Origin: Methanobacteriota archaeon
GTDB taxonomy: Archaea; Thermoplasmatota; Thermoplasmata; RBG-16-68-12
Length of the DNA: 33,412 nt
Reading direction: 5' to 3'
Assembly: GCA_005878525.1 (NCBI GenBank)
Contig: VBMB01000033.1
Location: 1-33,412 of the forward strand
A model generated the notes under the pieces. The model did not search any database. It worked only from the letters and a program-made list of their open reading frames with translations, and had not been told where the DNA came from. Made by a program: the position numbers and the translations under genes. Each line of letters starts with the position of its first letter. The first letter of the stretch is position 1. Shown one piece after another: positions 14,848 through 22,573 of the stretch.

Positions 14848-15582
14848 ATGAGCCTCTGGGAGATCTCGTTTCGGACCCAGTACGACTACCCGTTCATGAA
14901 AATCTCCGCGCACCATCCCGGCCTTCCCATCTCGATGTGGTGCATCTGGAATCGAGAGATGATCCAGGTGCCGACCCGAGACGAGAACGTGCTCGACGAA
15001 ATCGCGAAAGAGATTCGGAAGGCGGGTAAGTGCATCGACGAATGGGCCGAGGCGGGGGACTCCCGCATCTTCATGCTCAAGTGCACGTGCGCGAGCTGGG
15101 ACAGCCCATGGAACGTCTGGGAACCCCATGAGGCCGTGGAAGCGCCTCCGGCGATTTTCAAGGACGGCTGGGGCTATTTCCGAGTGATTGCCTTCGACGA
15201 GGTCCGCACGCGGGACCTGTTCAAGGACTTCAACAAACGCGGTCCGACGGAGCTGATCCGGAAACGGGAACTTCCGCTCAGCGTCCTGCCGTCGAGCATC
15301 TGGGTGAACAGCCTTTTCGGCGACCTGACGTCGAAGCAGTCAGACGCGCTCCTGAAGGCGCACCGCTACGGATACTACAGCTCCCCGCGCGACGTGACGA
15401 CGGAGAGCATCGCCCGGAGTCTCGGGGTCAGCCGATCCACGTACGAGGAGCATCTGCGCAAGGCGGAGAACCGGGTCATGGGCAACCTGATCCCGTACCT
15501 CCAGCTGTTCTCGTCCGGTGAGAAGAGGCCGGACAAGATGCCGCTCAAGGAGACGCCGCTCGAGTCGAACGTCGAAGCCTGA
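14848..15582 (+). CDS. Bacterio-opsin activator-type HTH_10 transcriptional regulator
   Basis: The 244-residue product has a C-terminal HTH_10 domain (~residues 165-225): LTSKQSDALLKAHRYGYYSSPRDVTTESIARSLGVSRSTYEEHLRKAENRVM. This is the signature of Bat-like archaeal regulators. The N-terminal ~160 residues are a sensor-like region (SFRTQYDYPFMKIS...) containing several Cys and Trp, resembling the variable input domains of this class. ATG 14848 is chosen from TATA spacing; ATG 14836 is an alternative. It is divergent from the small gene 14479-14766 and convergent with the bactofilin-like gene, 4 bp from its stop. The ligand and targets are unknown. Confidence 0.88.
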   Translation: MSLWEISFRTQYDYPFMKISAHHPGLPISMWCIWNREMIQVPTRDENVLDEIAKEIRKAGKCIDEWAEAGDSRIFMLKCTCASWDSPWNVWEPHEAVEAPPAIFKDGWGYFRVIAFDEVRTRDLFKDFNKRGPTELIRKRELPLSVLPSSIWVNSLFGDLTSKQSDALLKAHRYGYYSSPRDVTTESIARSLGVSRSTYEEHLRKAENRVMGNLIPYLQLFSSGEKRPDKMPLKETPLESNVEA

Positions 15583-15586
15583 GGCT

Positions 15587-16045
15587 TCACGGACCCGGCG
15601 CGGCCGGGGGTTTCGGCGGCGAGGCGGGCGGACCTGGAGCCGTTCCCGCTGGCGCCGGGGCGGGGGGTGGCGTGACCGGTTTCTCGGGCGGCGGGAGTGG
15701 CGCACTGTGGGTCTGCCCGATGACCTTGCCCCGGACGACGGCTCCTTTGTCGACGTAGAGACGGCCGCCTTCGTTGACGACGTCTCCTTGGACTAGCCCA
15801 TAGACCTCGAGGTCCCCGCCCGCCGCTTTCGCGGCTTTCGTCACGAGGCCCCGGAGGACCGCCTTGCCCGTCCGCTCCGCGAGGAGGTTCCCGGACACCA
15901 TCCCAGTCACGTCGCACACGCTGCTGTCGCGGACGAACAGGTCGCCGCGGACGAGGCCGGTCATCGTCGTTGGCCGCGGCCCGATTACCACGACGGAGCC
16001 TTCGAAGCGCTCATCGAGCACGCCGCCGCGGAAGATTCGCACCAT
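15587..16045 (-). CDS. Polymer-forming (bactofilin-like) beta-helix protein with Pro/Ala-rich tail
   Basis: Residues ~1-110 contain short repeats of the type G-x-V-x-G-D-x-x-V, for example GLVRGDLFVRDSSVCDVTGMVSGNLLA, then GDLEVYGLVQGDVVNEGGRLYVDKGAVVRGKVIG. These form a right-handed beta-helix in bactofilins and related polymer-forming proteins. The last ~40 residues are a low-complexity Pro/Ala/Gly tail, likely disordered. Function in archaea is uncertain; a scaffold or surface-associated role is possible. ATG 16045 is the clear start. The fold call is by pattern; assignment to bactofilins proper is tentative. Confidence 0.65.
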   Translation of the reverse strand: MVRIFRGGVLDERFEGSVVVIGPRPTTMTGLVRGDLFVRDSSVCDVTGMVSGNLLAERTGKAVLRGLVTKAAKAAGGDLEVYGLVQGDVVNEGGRLYVDKGAVVRGKVIGQTHSAPLPPPEKPVTPPPAPAPAGTAPGPPASPPKPPAAPGP

Positions 16046-16098
16046 GCGCGGGTCCCTTCGTGCCTAACGAGCGAATCGACTTCAAGATTTCGTTGCAC

Positions 16099-16960
16099 TC
16101 AGGCGTCGGACTGCTGAAGCCAGCGTTCCGCGTCGAGCGCCGCCATGGAGCCAAAACCCGCCGCCGTCACGGCCTGTCGGTAGCGGAAGTCGTGGACATC
16201 TCCGGCGGCGAAGACGCCTTCCACCGAGGTGGCGGTGGACAGCCCGTCGTGCGGCCGGAGGACCACGTACCCTTTCTCGAGCTTCAAGTGGTCCCGCAAG
16301 ATCTCGGTCGCGGGCTCATGGCCGATCGCGAGGAACAGTCCCTGGACCCTGAGGTCGGACGTTTGACCGGTCTTCTTGTTCTTGATTCGAACGCCCTCCA
16401 CCTTGGCATCCCCGAGGACGTCGACGACTTCGGTGTCCCAGAGGATCTTGACATTGGGCGTCTTGAACAAGCGGTCCTGCATGATCTTGCTTGCGCGAAA
16501 TTCATGCCGGCGATGGACGACCGTCACGGTTTTGCATATCTTCGAGAGAAACACAGACCGCGCAAGCGCTCACCCCTCGGCCCTTGAGGCGTTCTTCGTT
16601 TGGCAATCCGAGGTATTTCGCGTTCGCGCCGGTCGCGATGATCACGGAGCGGCCCTCATGCATTCCGTCGGAGGTCCAGACTTTCAGCGGGCGCTTCGTG
16701 AAATCCACCTTCGAGACGTTGTCGTCGACGAACTCCGCCTTGAAGCGTTCGGCTTGTTCCCGCCAGAGCTCCATGAGCTCGGGGCCTTGGATGCCCTTCG
16801 GGAAACCGGGATAATTCTCGACGTCCGTCGTGATCATGAGCTGTCCCCCCGCGACCGCGCCGGCGATGACGAGCGTCTTCAAGTTCGCCCGAGTCGAATA
16901 GATCGCCGCGGTGAGGCCGGCGGGGCCGGAACCAATGATGATGACATCGTAGAGAGGCAT
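16099..16960 (-). pseudogene. trxB: Thioredoxin reductase with internal deletion and frameshift
   Basis: The upstream piece (from ATG 16960) has the FAD-binding GSGPAG at residues 10-15, ATGA at ~109 and the active-site C133-A-V-C136. Immediately after Cys136 the sequence should continue with a DGFFF-type stretch and the NADPH-binding GGGxSAxEEA. Instead it jumps, in another frame, to FLSKICKTVTVVHRRHEFRASKIM and continues normally to EGVFAAGDVHD and the C-terminus at 16099. About 24 codons, including the NADPH motif, are missing at ~16552. As read, the gene cannot make a working enzyme. It is either a genuine recent pseudogene or a sequencing/assembly error. Both halves are otherwise well preserved. 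Confidence 0.85.
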
Positions 16961-16986
16961 GACCCCCGTTCAAGGTCCCGGTTCCC

Positions 16987-16994
16987 CATAAGAG
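16987..16994 (-). promoter_or_regulatory. TATA-like box of trxB
   Basis: On the minus strand CTCTTATG lies 34 nt before the ATG at 16960, so the promoter of the broken trxB still looks intact. Confidence 0.45.
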
Positions 16995-17018
16995 TTACTC
17001 TGTCACGGATACCCGCAA

Positions 17019-17026
17019 CCTAAAAG
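17019..17026 (+). promoter_or_regulatory. TATA-like box of the 407-aa protein gene
   Basis: CCTAAAAG lies 32 nt before the TTG at 17051, consistent with a transcript starting within a few bases of that codon. Confidence 0.45.
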
Positions 17027-17050
17027 GGTCGGCGACGTTTCCTTCGATGC

Positions 17051-18274
17051 TTGGCATCAAAAGACGTCGAGCGGCTCTTCGCAATCCTCCCGACGTTCGA
17101 GCACCAAAAGGGGATCCGCCTCTTCGACGACGTGGCGAAAGATCCGGCGAACGCGGCGCCAATCCTCCAGGAACTCGTGCTCGTCGTGTCGAATCACGAC
17201 GACCCCCAATTGCACACGCCACACGGCCTGTTGACCCTCGAAGCGGGACGCGATCTCCTCCGCCTCACGCGGCCGCCGGGAGGGCTCGGCCTGCTCCGGT
17301 TTCTGGTCCTCTACAATTTCAGCCTGCAAAAGCGCCCATTGACGACCGCGGCGGTCGAGGCAGAAGCGAGGGCGATCCCTGCTGCGACGCCGGGGGACAT
17401 GGAGCGCGCCTATCGAAAGGTCGTCCATGATCACGCGGGGACGAAAGCCGCGGCGCTACTCGCTCGGGTCGGCCTCGACCACGGAATCGAGGCCGCGGCG
17501 CACCTGGCCATTCGCGCGTCACTCGATGACCTCGGACGTCTGGGTCACAATCTCACGATAGCCGTCGCGTACTCCGAGGCCGCGTCGAGTCTCGGACTTC
17601 CGCGGGGGCTCGTCCCTCTCGCGAACCTGGGGCATGCTCAGGCGGTGAGTCTGCAAGGCGTCCGGCCCATCGACATCCCGATTTTCGCAAACGCCGGCGC
17701 GGGCAAGCCGGATGTCGAGCTGCTGAGCCGTCTCCTCGAGGACTGGGAGTTCGATCGCGTCGAGGAAATCCTCCGGGCCCTCGCGTTCGAGGGACAAGCC
17801 GACGCAGCGTATCGTCCGCTCCTCGTCGCCGCGAGCGCGGAGCCCGGGTTCTTGGGACACACATTGAGTGAGGCGCACGCCGCGCGTCTTGCCAGCCGCT
17901 ACCTGACGCCTCCGGAGAATGCCTGGCTCCTGTGGAAGTTGTATCGCACCCTGACGACGAAGTTCGGCTATCCGGACTTTCTTCGGCTCGGGCCACCCGA
18001 GTCGACCGACCGATCTTCCCTCATCGCCGCCCTCGAATCGAGCCTACGATACAAGTCGCCGCCCGCGGAGGAGACGGTGCGAGGCGCCCTCGAAGCGGAC
18101 GTCCCCCTGGACGACATCCTCGCCGCCGTGGTGGACTTCTACGGCCAGTGGACGGTCGGTGAGAAGGAGCACACGATCAGCTACTTGAACGCGGTCTTGC
18201 AGACCGCGAGGTTCCTCGGGAGGGAGGAGGCGCTGCTCCCGCTCGCGATCGGCCTGAGCAAGTTGCCCTTTTGA
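17051..18274 (+). CDS. Hypothetical alpha-helical protein (407 aa)
   Basis: I do not recognise this family with confidence. The sequence is dominated by predicted helices rich in Ala and Leu, with no signal peptide, membrane segment or Cys cluster. His-containing stretches such as HLAIRASLDDLGRLGHNLTI and PLANLGHAQAV, and a late segment DILAAVVDFYGQWTVGEKEH, may be functional sites, and faintly recall helical His-rich oxygenases such as the questin-oxidase-like group; that is a weak resemblance. The start is TTG at 17051; an ATG at 17047 is in another frame, and a short indel or a true near-leaderless TTG start are both possible. The gene is divergent from trxB. Confidence 0.7.
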   Translation: MASKDVERLFAILPTFEHQKGIRLFDDVAKDPANAAPILQELVLVVSNHDDPQLHTPHGLLTLEAGRDLLRLTRPPGGLGLLRFLVLYNFSLQKRPLTTAAVEAEARAIPAATPGDMERAYRKVVHDHAGTKAAALLARVGLDHGIEAAAHLAIRASLDDLGRLGHNLTIAVAYSEAASSLGLPRGLVPLANLGHAQAVSLQGVRPIDIPIFANAGAGKPDVELLSRLLEDWEFDRVEEILRALAFEGQADAAYRPLLVAASAEPGFLGHTLSEAHAARLASRYLTPPENAWLLWKLYRTLTTKFGYPDFLRLGPPESTDRSSLIAALESSLRYKSPPAEETVRGALEADVPLDDILAAVVDFYGQWTVGEKEHTISYLNAVLQTARFLGREEALLPLAIGLSKLPF

Positions 18275-18310
18275 CCGCCGGGCATTCCCGCACGAGGCAA
18301 CGTTGGTCCG

Positions 18311-18327
18311 CCGAGAACGATTCTCGG
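18311..18327. promoter_or_regulatory. Perfect inverted repeat upstream of the DCC gene
   Basis: CCGAGAACGATTCTCGG has 7-bp arms around a 3-bp centre. It ends 12 bp before the TATA-like box at 18340, an operator-like position for a dimeric regulator. It could instead act as a terminator hairpin for the upstream gene, but no T-run follows directly. Confidence 0.45.
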
Positions 18328-18339
18328 TACGACCCGTTT

Positions 18340-18347
18340 GTTTAAGC
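18340..18347 (+). promoter_or_regulatory. TATA-like box of the DCC gene
   Basis: GTTTAAGC lies 36 nt before the ATG at 18376, predicting a leader of only a few bases. Confidence 0.5.
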
Positions 18348-18375
18348 CCACCTCCGCCTAGTTTTCTCCGAGACC

Positions 18376-18765
18376 ATGGCGGGCCCGTCGTACGTCCTCT
18401 TGTACGACCGCGACTGCGGGATCTGCAGTGCACTCTCCCGGTGGATCCGCGCGGTCGACGTCCGGAGGCGAATCCGATTCGAGTCGATTCAATCTGGACG
18501 CGGGTTGCTGAAGGGAATTCCGGAGGATCGGATGCTCGATGCTTGGCACATGGTCGCTCCCGACGGCCAGGTCACGACGGGCGGCGACGCGGTGCCCACT
18601 TTGGTCGGCGCGTTCCCGATCGGCGCCGGCTTTGGACGTCTCCTTCGCGGTTCGTCCGGCCTGATGCGTCAGGTCCACCGACTCTATGCGTTCCTCACGC
18701 GGTTCCGCGACCGGCTCGTTTGCCGCTTGGACGCGGCCCCGCTGTCGGCGCGTTCGTCCCCGTGA
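18376..18765 (+). CDS. DCC-family (DUF393) thiol-disulfide oxidoreductase
   Basis: The 129-residue protein opens with VLLYDRDCGICSALSRWI. This contains the family's D-x-x-C-x-x-C signature at Cys14 and Cys17, in the thioredoxin-like active-site position. The conserved downstream pattern follows: IRFESIQS, then MVAPDGQVTTGGDAVPTLVGAFP. Family members are predicted thiol-disulfide oxidoreductases of mostly unknown partner. Its last 71 bp overlap the 3' end of the convergent endonuclease IV gene. A palindrome and TATA-like box precede it. Confidence 0.87.
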   Translation: MAGPSYVLLYDRDCGICSALSRWIRAVDVRRRIRFESIQSGRGLLKGIPEDRMLDAWHMVAPDGQVTTGGDAVPTLVGAFPIGAGFGRLLRGSSGLMRQVHRLYAFLTRFRDRLVCRLDAAPLSARSSP

Positions 18766-19600
18766 CGAGGGACCGAAGCGTCTTCAGGTTTCTCCGATAG
18801 CCGGCATCGGCCCCGGGGAACTCGAGGCAGCCCGGGAGTTCCCTGAAACGCTCCTCGTTCACGAGGAAACGGAACGCCTCCTTCCCGAGCTTCCCCTTCC
18901 CGATATCCGCGTGGCGGTCGAGTTTCGATCCGAGGTCGCCCACCGAATCGTTCAGGTGGAACGCGCGGATCCGACCGAGTCCGACGGTTTCGTCAATCGT
19001 CCGGAGGAGCGACTCGTAGCCGTCCCGCGTCCGGAAGTCGTAGCCCGCGGCGAACGTGTGGCATGTGTCGACGCAGACCCCGAGGCGGTCCGGATGGGCC
19101 GAGCCTTTCATCATCTCGGCGAGCTGCTCGAATCGATAGCCGACGACCGAGCCCGCCCCCGCCGTATTCTCCAGGACCGCGAACACATCTGGAGCGCTGG
19201 CGTGCTCGAAGCACCAGTCCAAGCTTGCCGGGATCGTCTGGACGGCGTGCGCCTCGCCCCTCCCCAGGTGGGCTCCCGGGTGGAAAATCACGTCCCGAAC
19301 TCCGAGGATCTGGGCACGATCGAGCTCCTCCACGAACGCAACGCGGCTGTAGTTGAGCGTGTTATCGTCCGGTCCCGCGAGGTTGATCAGATAGTTCGCG
19401 TGAATGATCGCGCGCGCAATCCCGTTCGCAGGCATCGCTTCCTGGAACGCCTTCGCCTCCTCCGGAGGAATCGGCTTCGTCTTTCGAAGCATGCGCGGAC
19501 TGCGCGAGAAAATCTGGATTGCATCGGCCCCGACCGCCTTGCCGCGCTCCGGGGCGAGCGCGATGCTCTCCGCGATCGAGACGTGGGCGCCGAGGTACAT
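18695..19600 (-). CDS. nfo: Endonuclease IV (apurinic/apyrimidinic endonuclease)
   Basis: The enzyme cuts DNA 5' to abasic sites and removes 3' blocking groups in base-excision repair. The TIM-barrel trinuclear-zinc signatures are present: LGAHVSIAESI at the start, IIHANYLINLA, DVIFHPGAH, AVLENTAG, GVCVDTCHTFAAGYD, IRAFHLNDS and DRHADIGKG. The last metal-binding Glu sits in CLEFPGADA. ATG 19600 is chosen because MYLGAHVSIA is the family N-terminus; ten upstream codons to 19630 look extraneous. The core ends at LKTLRSL and the remaining ~20 residues form a tail produced by the 71-bp overlap with the DCC gene. Confidence 0.94.
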   Translation of the reverse strand: MYLGAHVSIAESIALAPERGKAVGADAIQIFSRSPRMLRKTKPIPPEEAKAFQEAMPANGIARAIIHANYLINLAGPDDNTLNYSRVAFVEELDRAQILGVRDVIFHPGAHLGRGEAHAVQTIPASLDWCFEHASAPDVFAVLENTAGAGSVVGYRFEQLAEMMKGSAHPDRLGVCVDTCHTFAAGYDFRTRDGYESLLRTIDETVGLGRIRAFHLNDSVGDLGSKLDRHADIGKGKLGKEAFRFLVNEERFRELPGCLEFPGADAGYRRNLKTLRSLVTGTNAPTAGPRPSGKRAGRGTA

Positions 19601-19695
19601 CGCTCCCCCCCGCGGGAATCGCCTCGGCACAGATGAGCTTGCCGATGTCCCTGGCGGCCGCGACGGGCGCTACGAATCGCGGATGGACGCTTCGT

Positions 19696-20463
19696 CTATT
19701 CCGCCCGGTACGCCGCGGCGAGTTTCCGCGCTTTCACGACCAGATACGAGAGCGTCAAGTGGTTCTCCCCTTGCGCGAACGAATCCGAGAGCTCCTCCCA
19801 CCGCCCGTCCTCGACCCATTTTCGCACGACCGAGTCGCGGAGGAAAAGCTCGACCTCACGCAACTGGTCGAAGAGCGCCACGGTCGTGTCGACGCCCATG
19901 AAGGAGACTTCGAAACGGTTCTCCTCGAGCAGGTCCGTCATGGCGTCCTCGTAGAAGGCCCATTGGGAACCCCGTCGGGTCTCCTTCCAGTGGTCCCCGT
20001 GATGGCAGCAGAAGATGAACGTCCCTCCCGGACGGAGGGCACGAGATGAATGCCAGACGATCTCCGGCGACATGCAGAGGTTGCTGATGACCGCATCGAT
20101 TGGGTCGCGGGCGAATTCATGGTAGGGCGTCTTGTCGACGTCGCCGAGGACGAATTCGACGTGCGGAATATTCCGGATGCCCGCATATGCCCGAGCATGC
20201 ATGAGTTTCGTGCGGTCGAGGTCCACACCGACGACGCGAGCGCCGGCCGACGCAGCGACGAAAGCGAGCCGCCCTTCGCCCGTGCCGACATCCAAGACGA
20301 GCTTTCCGCGAAAGTCCTCATGCCGGAACTGATACACAAGCGACGGACGGAGCGAGTCGGACTCCTTCGCCGCCTCCCGCCATGGAAGCGTGCGGCTCAC
20401 GCGCACGACGTCCGGCACGATGTCCTCGCGCCCTCGCAACGGATGCGCGGAATAAGAGGACAC
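19696..20463 (-). CDS. Class I SAM-dependent methyltransferase
   Basis: The Rossmann-type methyltransferase core lies at ~50-170. Motif I is VLDVGTGEGRLAFVAASAGARVVGVDLD, followed by VEFVLGDVDKTPYHEF (motif II/III), DAVISNLCMSPE (motif IV) and RALRPGGTFIFCCHHGDHW. The C-terminal third is an accessory region, and ...LTLSYLVVKARK forms the last strand. The substrate is unknown; YAGIRNIPHVEF and the small size are common to ubiquinone/small-molecule methyltransferases but are not diagnostic. The frame opens at GTG 20463. TCTTATTCC overlapping that start could be a TATA box for a shorter form from the GTG at 20418, so the start is uncertain. It is divergent from the aldehyde dehydrogenase gene. 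Confidence 0.85.
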   Translation of the reverse strand: MSSYSAHPLRGREDIVPDVVRVSRTLPWREAAKESDSLRPSLVYQFRHEDFRGKLVLDVGTGEGRLAFVAASAGARVVGVDLDRTKLMHARAYAGIRNIPHVEFVLGDVDKTPYHEFARDPIDAVISNLCMSPEIVWHSSRALRPGGTFIFCCHHGDHWKETRRGSQWAFYEDAMTDLLEENRFEVSFMGVDTTVALFDQLREVELFLRDSVVRKWVEDGRWEELSDSFAQGENHLTLSYLVVKARKLAAAYRAE

Positions 20464-20488
20464 CGGTGCGGAGCCGGGAAAGCCACAC

Positions 20489-20496
20489 GCTTATAG
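20489..20496 (+). promoter_or_regulatory. TATA-like box of the aldehyde dehydrogenase operon
   Basis: GCTTATAG lies 39 nt before the ATG at 20528, predicting a ~9-nt leader. Confidence 0.5.
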
Positions 20497-20527
20497 TCCG
20501 CCGCCCGATGGTGGGCGCGGAACGACG

Positions 20528-21979
20528 ATGGAAATCCGCGACCACGGCCTCTACATCGCCGGGAAGACGGTCCCGGCGTCCTCGGAGCAGACCGCGGAGG
20601 TGATCGATCCCGCGACGAATCGACCGATCGCCCGAGTGGCGTCCGGGACGAAGGACGACGTCGACGCCGCGGTCGAAGCGGCCCGGCTCGCCTTCGAGTC
20701 CTCCGAGTGGCGCGAGATGGATCCGAGCAAACGGGGACGGTTGCTCTGGCTCCTGGGCCAGCAAGTGCGGGACCATTTTGACGAGCTCTCGCGGCTCGAG
20801 TCCCAAAACGTTGGGAAGCCGCTGCGCGAAGCGAAAGGCGACATCGCGTACGTCTACAAGCTGTTCGAATATTATGCCGGGATGGCAGATAAAATTCAGG
20901 GTGACACGATCCCGGTCCCGGGTGCCCGGTTCGATTACACCTTGCGGGAGCCGCTCGGCGTGACGGCCCACATCGCGCCGTGGAACTATCCTCTGCTCCT
21001 CGCGTCCCGAGGCGTGGCCCCCGCGCTCGCCGCCGGCAATTCGGTCGTCCTGAAGCCGGCCACGCTCACCCCGCTCACGGCCCTCAAACTCGGAGAGCTC
21101 GCGACGGCAGCGGGCTTCCCCTCCGGGATCGTGAACGTCGTCACAGGCCCCGGCCGGGAGGTCGGCGGCGCTCTCGCGGCGCATCCCGACGTCGACTCCG
21201 TCACCTTCACGGGCTCCACGGACACCGGGAAGCAGCTCCTCCGCGTCGTCGCGGATCGAGTCGTGCCGACGACCCTCGAACTCGGCGGCAAGAATCCGCA
21301 GATCGTCCTCCCGGACGCGAAGATCGACCGGGCCGTCAAGGGCGCTCTGTGGGGCGCGTTCCAGAACGCCGGTCAGATGTGCTGGGCCGGGTCGAAGCTG
21401 TTCGTGCACGAGTCGATCGCGCCCTCGTTCCTCGCCAAGCTCAAGGAGCAGACGGAGAAACTGCGGCTCGGGCCTCCCCTGAAGGACGACGTGCAGATGG
21501 GCCCCCTCGTCTCCCGCGAGCACGCCGCGAACGTCGTCCGCGCGATCGAGGACGGGATCGAGCAGGGATCGAAGCTTCTCGCGGGAGGCGGTCGGACGGA
21601 TTCCGCCGAGTTGAAGGACGGGAACTTCGTGCGACCGACCGTCTTCGAGGACCCTCCGGATCGTGCGCGCGTGGCCCGCGAGGAGGTCTTCGGCCCGGTC
21701 GTGGCGGCATGGCACTTCGACGATGTCGACGACGCGATTGCGAAGGCGAACGACACGCCGTACGGCCTCGCGGCGGGTGTCTGGACGCAAGATATCGCGA
21801 AGGCGCACGCGATCGCGCGAAGACTGCAGGCGGGCATGGTCTCGATCAACGAGTTCCCGGTCACCTTCCCGCAGACGCCGTTCCTCGGGTGGAAACAGTC
21901 GGGGCTCGGTCAGGAGCAAGGCGTCGACGCGGTCTTGTTCTACACCCACGTCAAGAATGTCCTCGTGAACCTCGAGTGA
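20528..21979 (+). CDS. NAD(P)+-dependent aldehyde dehydrogenase (betaine-aldehyde/GABA-aldehyde type)
   Basis: The 483-residue protein has the full hydrolytic ALDH set: Asn153 in PWNYP, Lys176 in VLKPA, the cofactor-fold FTGST at ~227, the general base Glu251 in LELGGKNP, and the catalytic Cys285 in NAGQMCWAGS. EEVFGPVV near residue 380 is also present. It is closest in style to betaine-aldehyde, aminobutyraldehyde and semialdehyde dehydrogenases. It oxidises an aldehyde to the acid; the true substrate is unknown. The gamma-carbonic anhydrase gene follows after 4 bp, so they are probably cotranscribed. Downstream aminotransferase and saccharopine-dehydrogenase-like genes suggest amino-acid catabolism. 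Confidence 0.92.
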   Translation: MEIRDHGLYIAGKTVPASSEQTAEVIDPATNRPIARVASGTKDDVDAAVEAARLAFESSEWREMDPSKRGRLLWLLGQQVRDHFDELSRLESQNVGKPLREAKGDIAYVYKLFEYYAGMADKIQGDTIPVPGARFDYTLREPLGVTAHIAPWNYPLLLASRGVAPALAAGNSVVLKPATLTPLTALKLGELATAAGFPSGIVNVVTGPGREVGGALAAHPDVDSVTFTGSTDTGKQLLRVVADRVVPTTLELGGKNPQIVLPDAKIDRAVKGALWGAFQNAGQMCWAGSKLFVHESIAPSFLAKLKEQTEKLRLGPPLKDDVQMGPLVSREHAANVVRAIEDGIEQGSKLLAGGGRTDSAELKDGNFVRPTVFEDPPDRARVAREEVFGPVVAAWHFDDVDDAIAKANDTPYGLAAGVWTQDIAKAHAIARRLQAGMVSINEFPVTFPQTPFLGWKQSGLGQEQGVDAVLFYTHVKNVLVNLE

Positions 21980-21983
21980 CACG

Positions 21984-22529
21984 ATGATCTACGTCGCCCC
22001 GAGCGCGGTCCTCGTCGGAGACGTGACCGTCGAGGAGGGGGCGAGCATCTGGCACGGCGCCGTGCTGCGCGGGGACTTCGACTCGATTGTCGTCGGGCGC
22101 GACTCGAACGTCCAGGACAACGCGGTCGTGCACGTCGATCGCGGCTTGCCCGCGGTGCTCGGCCGACGTGTGACCGTCGGCCACGCGGCCGTGGTCCACG
22201 GCTGCTCCATCCGCGACGACTGCTTGATCGGCATGAATTCGACGATCAATAGCGGCGCGGTGATCGGCTCGGGATCGGTCGTCGCGAGTGGTGCCGTGGT
22301 CCGGGAGAACGCCGAGTTTCCCGCTGGCGGCCTGATCGCCGGCGTCCCCGCCAAGATCATTCGGAGCGTCGACGAGACCCTTCGGCGTCGGATTGACCTT
22401 TCGTGGCCGATCTACCGGGAGCTCGCGAAGGCGAGCTTGACCGCGCGGGCCCCGATCAAAGGCGATCCTTCGAAGCAGGTCTCGCTCGGCCTCTCGGCGG
22501 AATTCACGCGTCTCGTCCGCGAAGAATGA
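21984..22529 (+). CDS. Gamma-class carbonic anhydrase family protein
   Basis: This left-handed beta-helix hexapeptide-repeat protein has 181 residues. Metal-ligand histidines are His50 (NAVVH), His67 and His72 (VGHAAVVHG). The 17- and 5-residue spacing matches CamH-type gamma-carbonic anhydrases, which lack the acidic loop of Cam. The C-terminal helix runs from DETLRRRIDLSWPIYRELAKA. Activity as a carbonic anhydrase is plausible, but many family members have other or unknown roles. The gene starts 4 bp after the aldehyde dehydrogenase stop. Its own stop overlaps a possible upstream ATG (22526) of the thioesterase gene. Confidence 0.92.
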   Translation: MIYVAPSAVLVGDVTVEEGASIWHGAVLRGDFDSIVVGRDSNVQDNAVVHVDRGLPAVLGRRVTVGHAAVVHGCSIRDDCLIGMNSTINSGAVIGSGSVVASGAVVRENAEFPAGGLIAGVPAKIIRSVDETLRRRIDLSWPIYRELAKASLTARAPIKGDPSKQVSLGLSAEFTRLVREE

Positions 22530-22541
22530 GAGCCACCCAAA

Positions 22542-22549
22542 CGTTTTTC
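22542..22549 (+). promoter_or_regulatory. TATA-like box of the thioesterase gene
   Basis: CGTTTTTC lies 32 nt before the ATG at 22574, supporting that ATG as a leaderless start separate from the upstream operon. Confidence 0.4.
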
Positions 22550-22573
22550 GGTGGAATCCGGCATCGACCGCCG

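Noticed and set aside
20318-21982. 554-codon antisense frame over the aldehyde dehydrogenase
   Set aside because: Shadow frame; the opposite strand has every catalytic residue of an ALDH.
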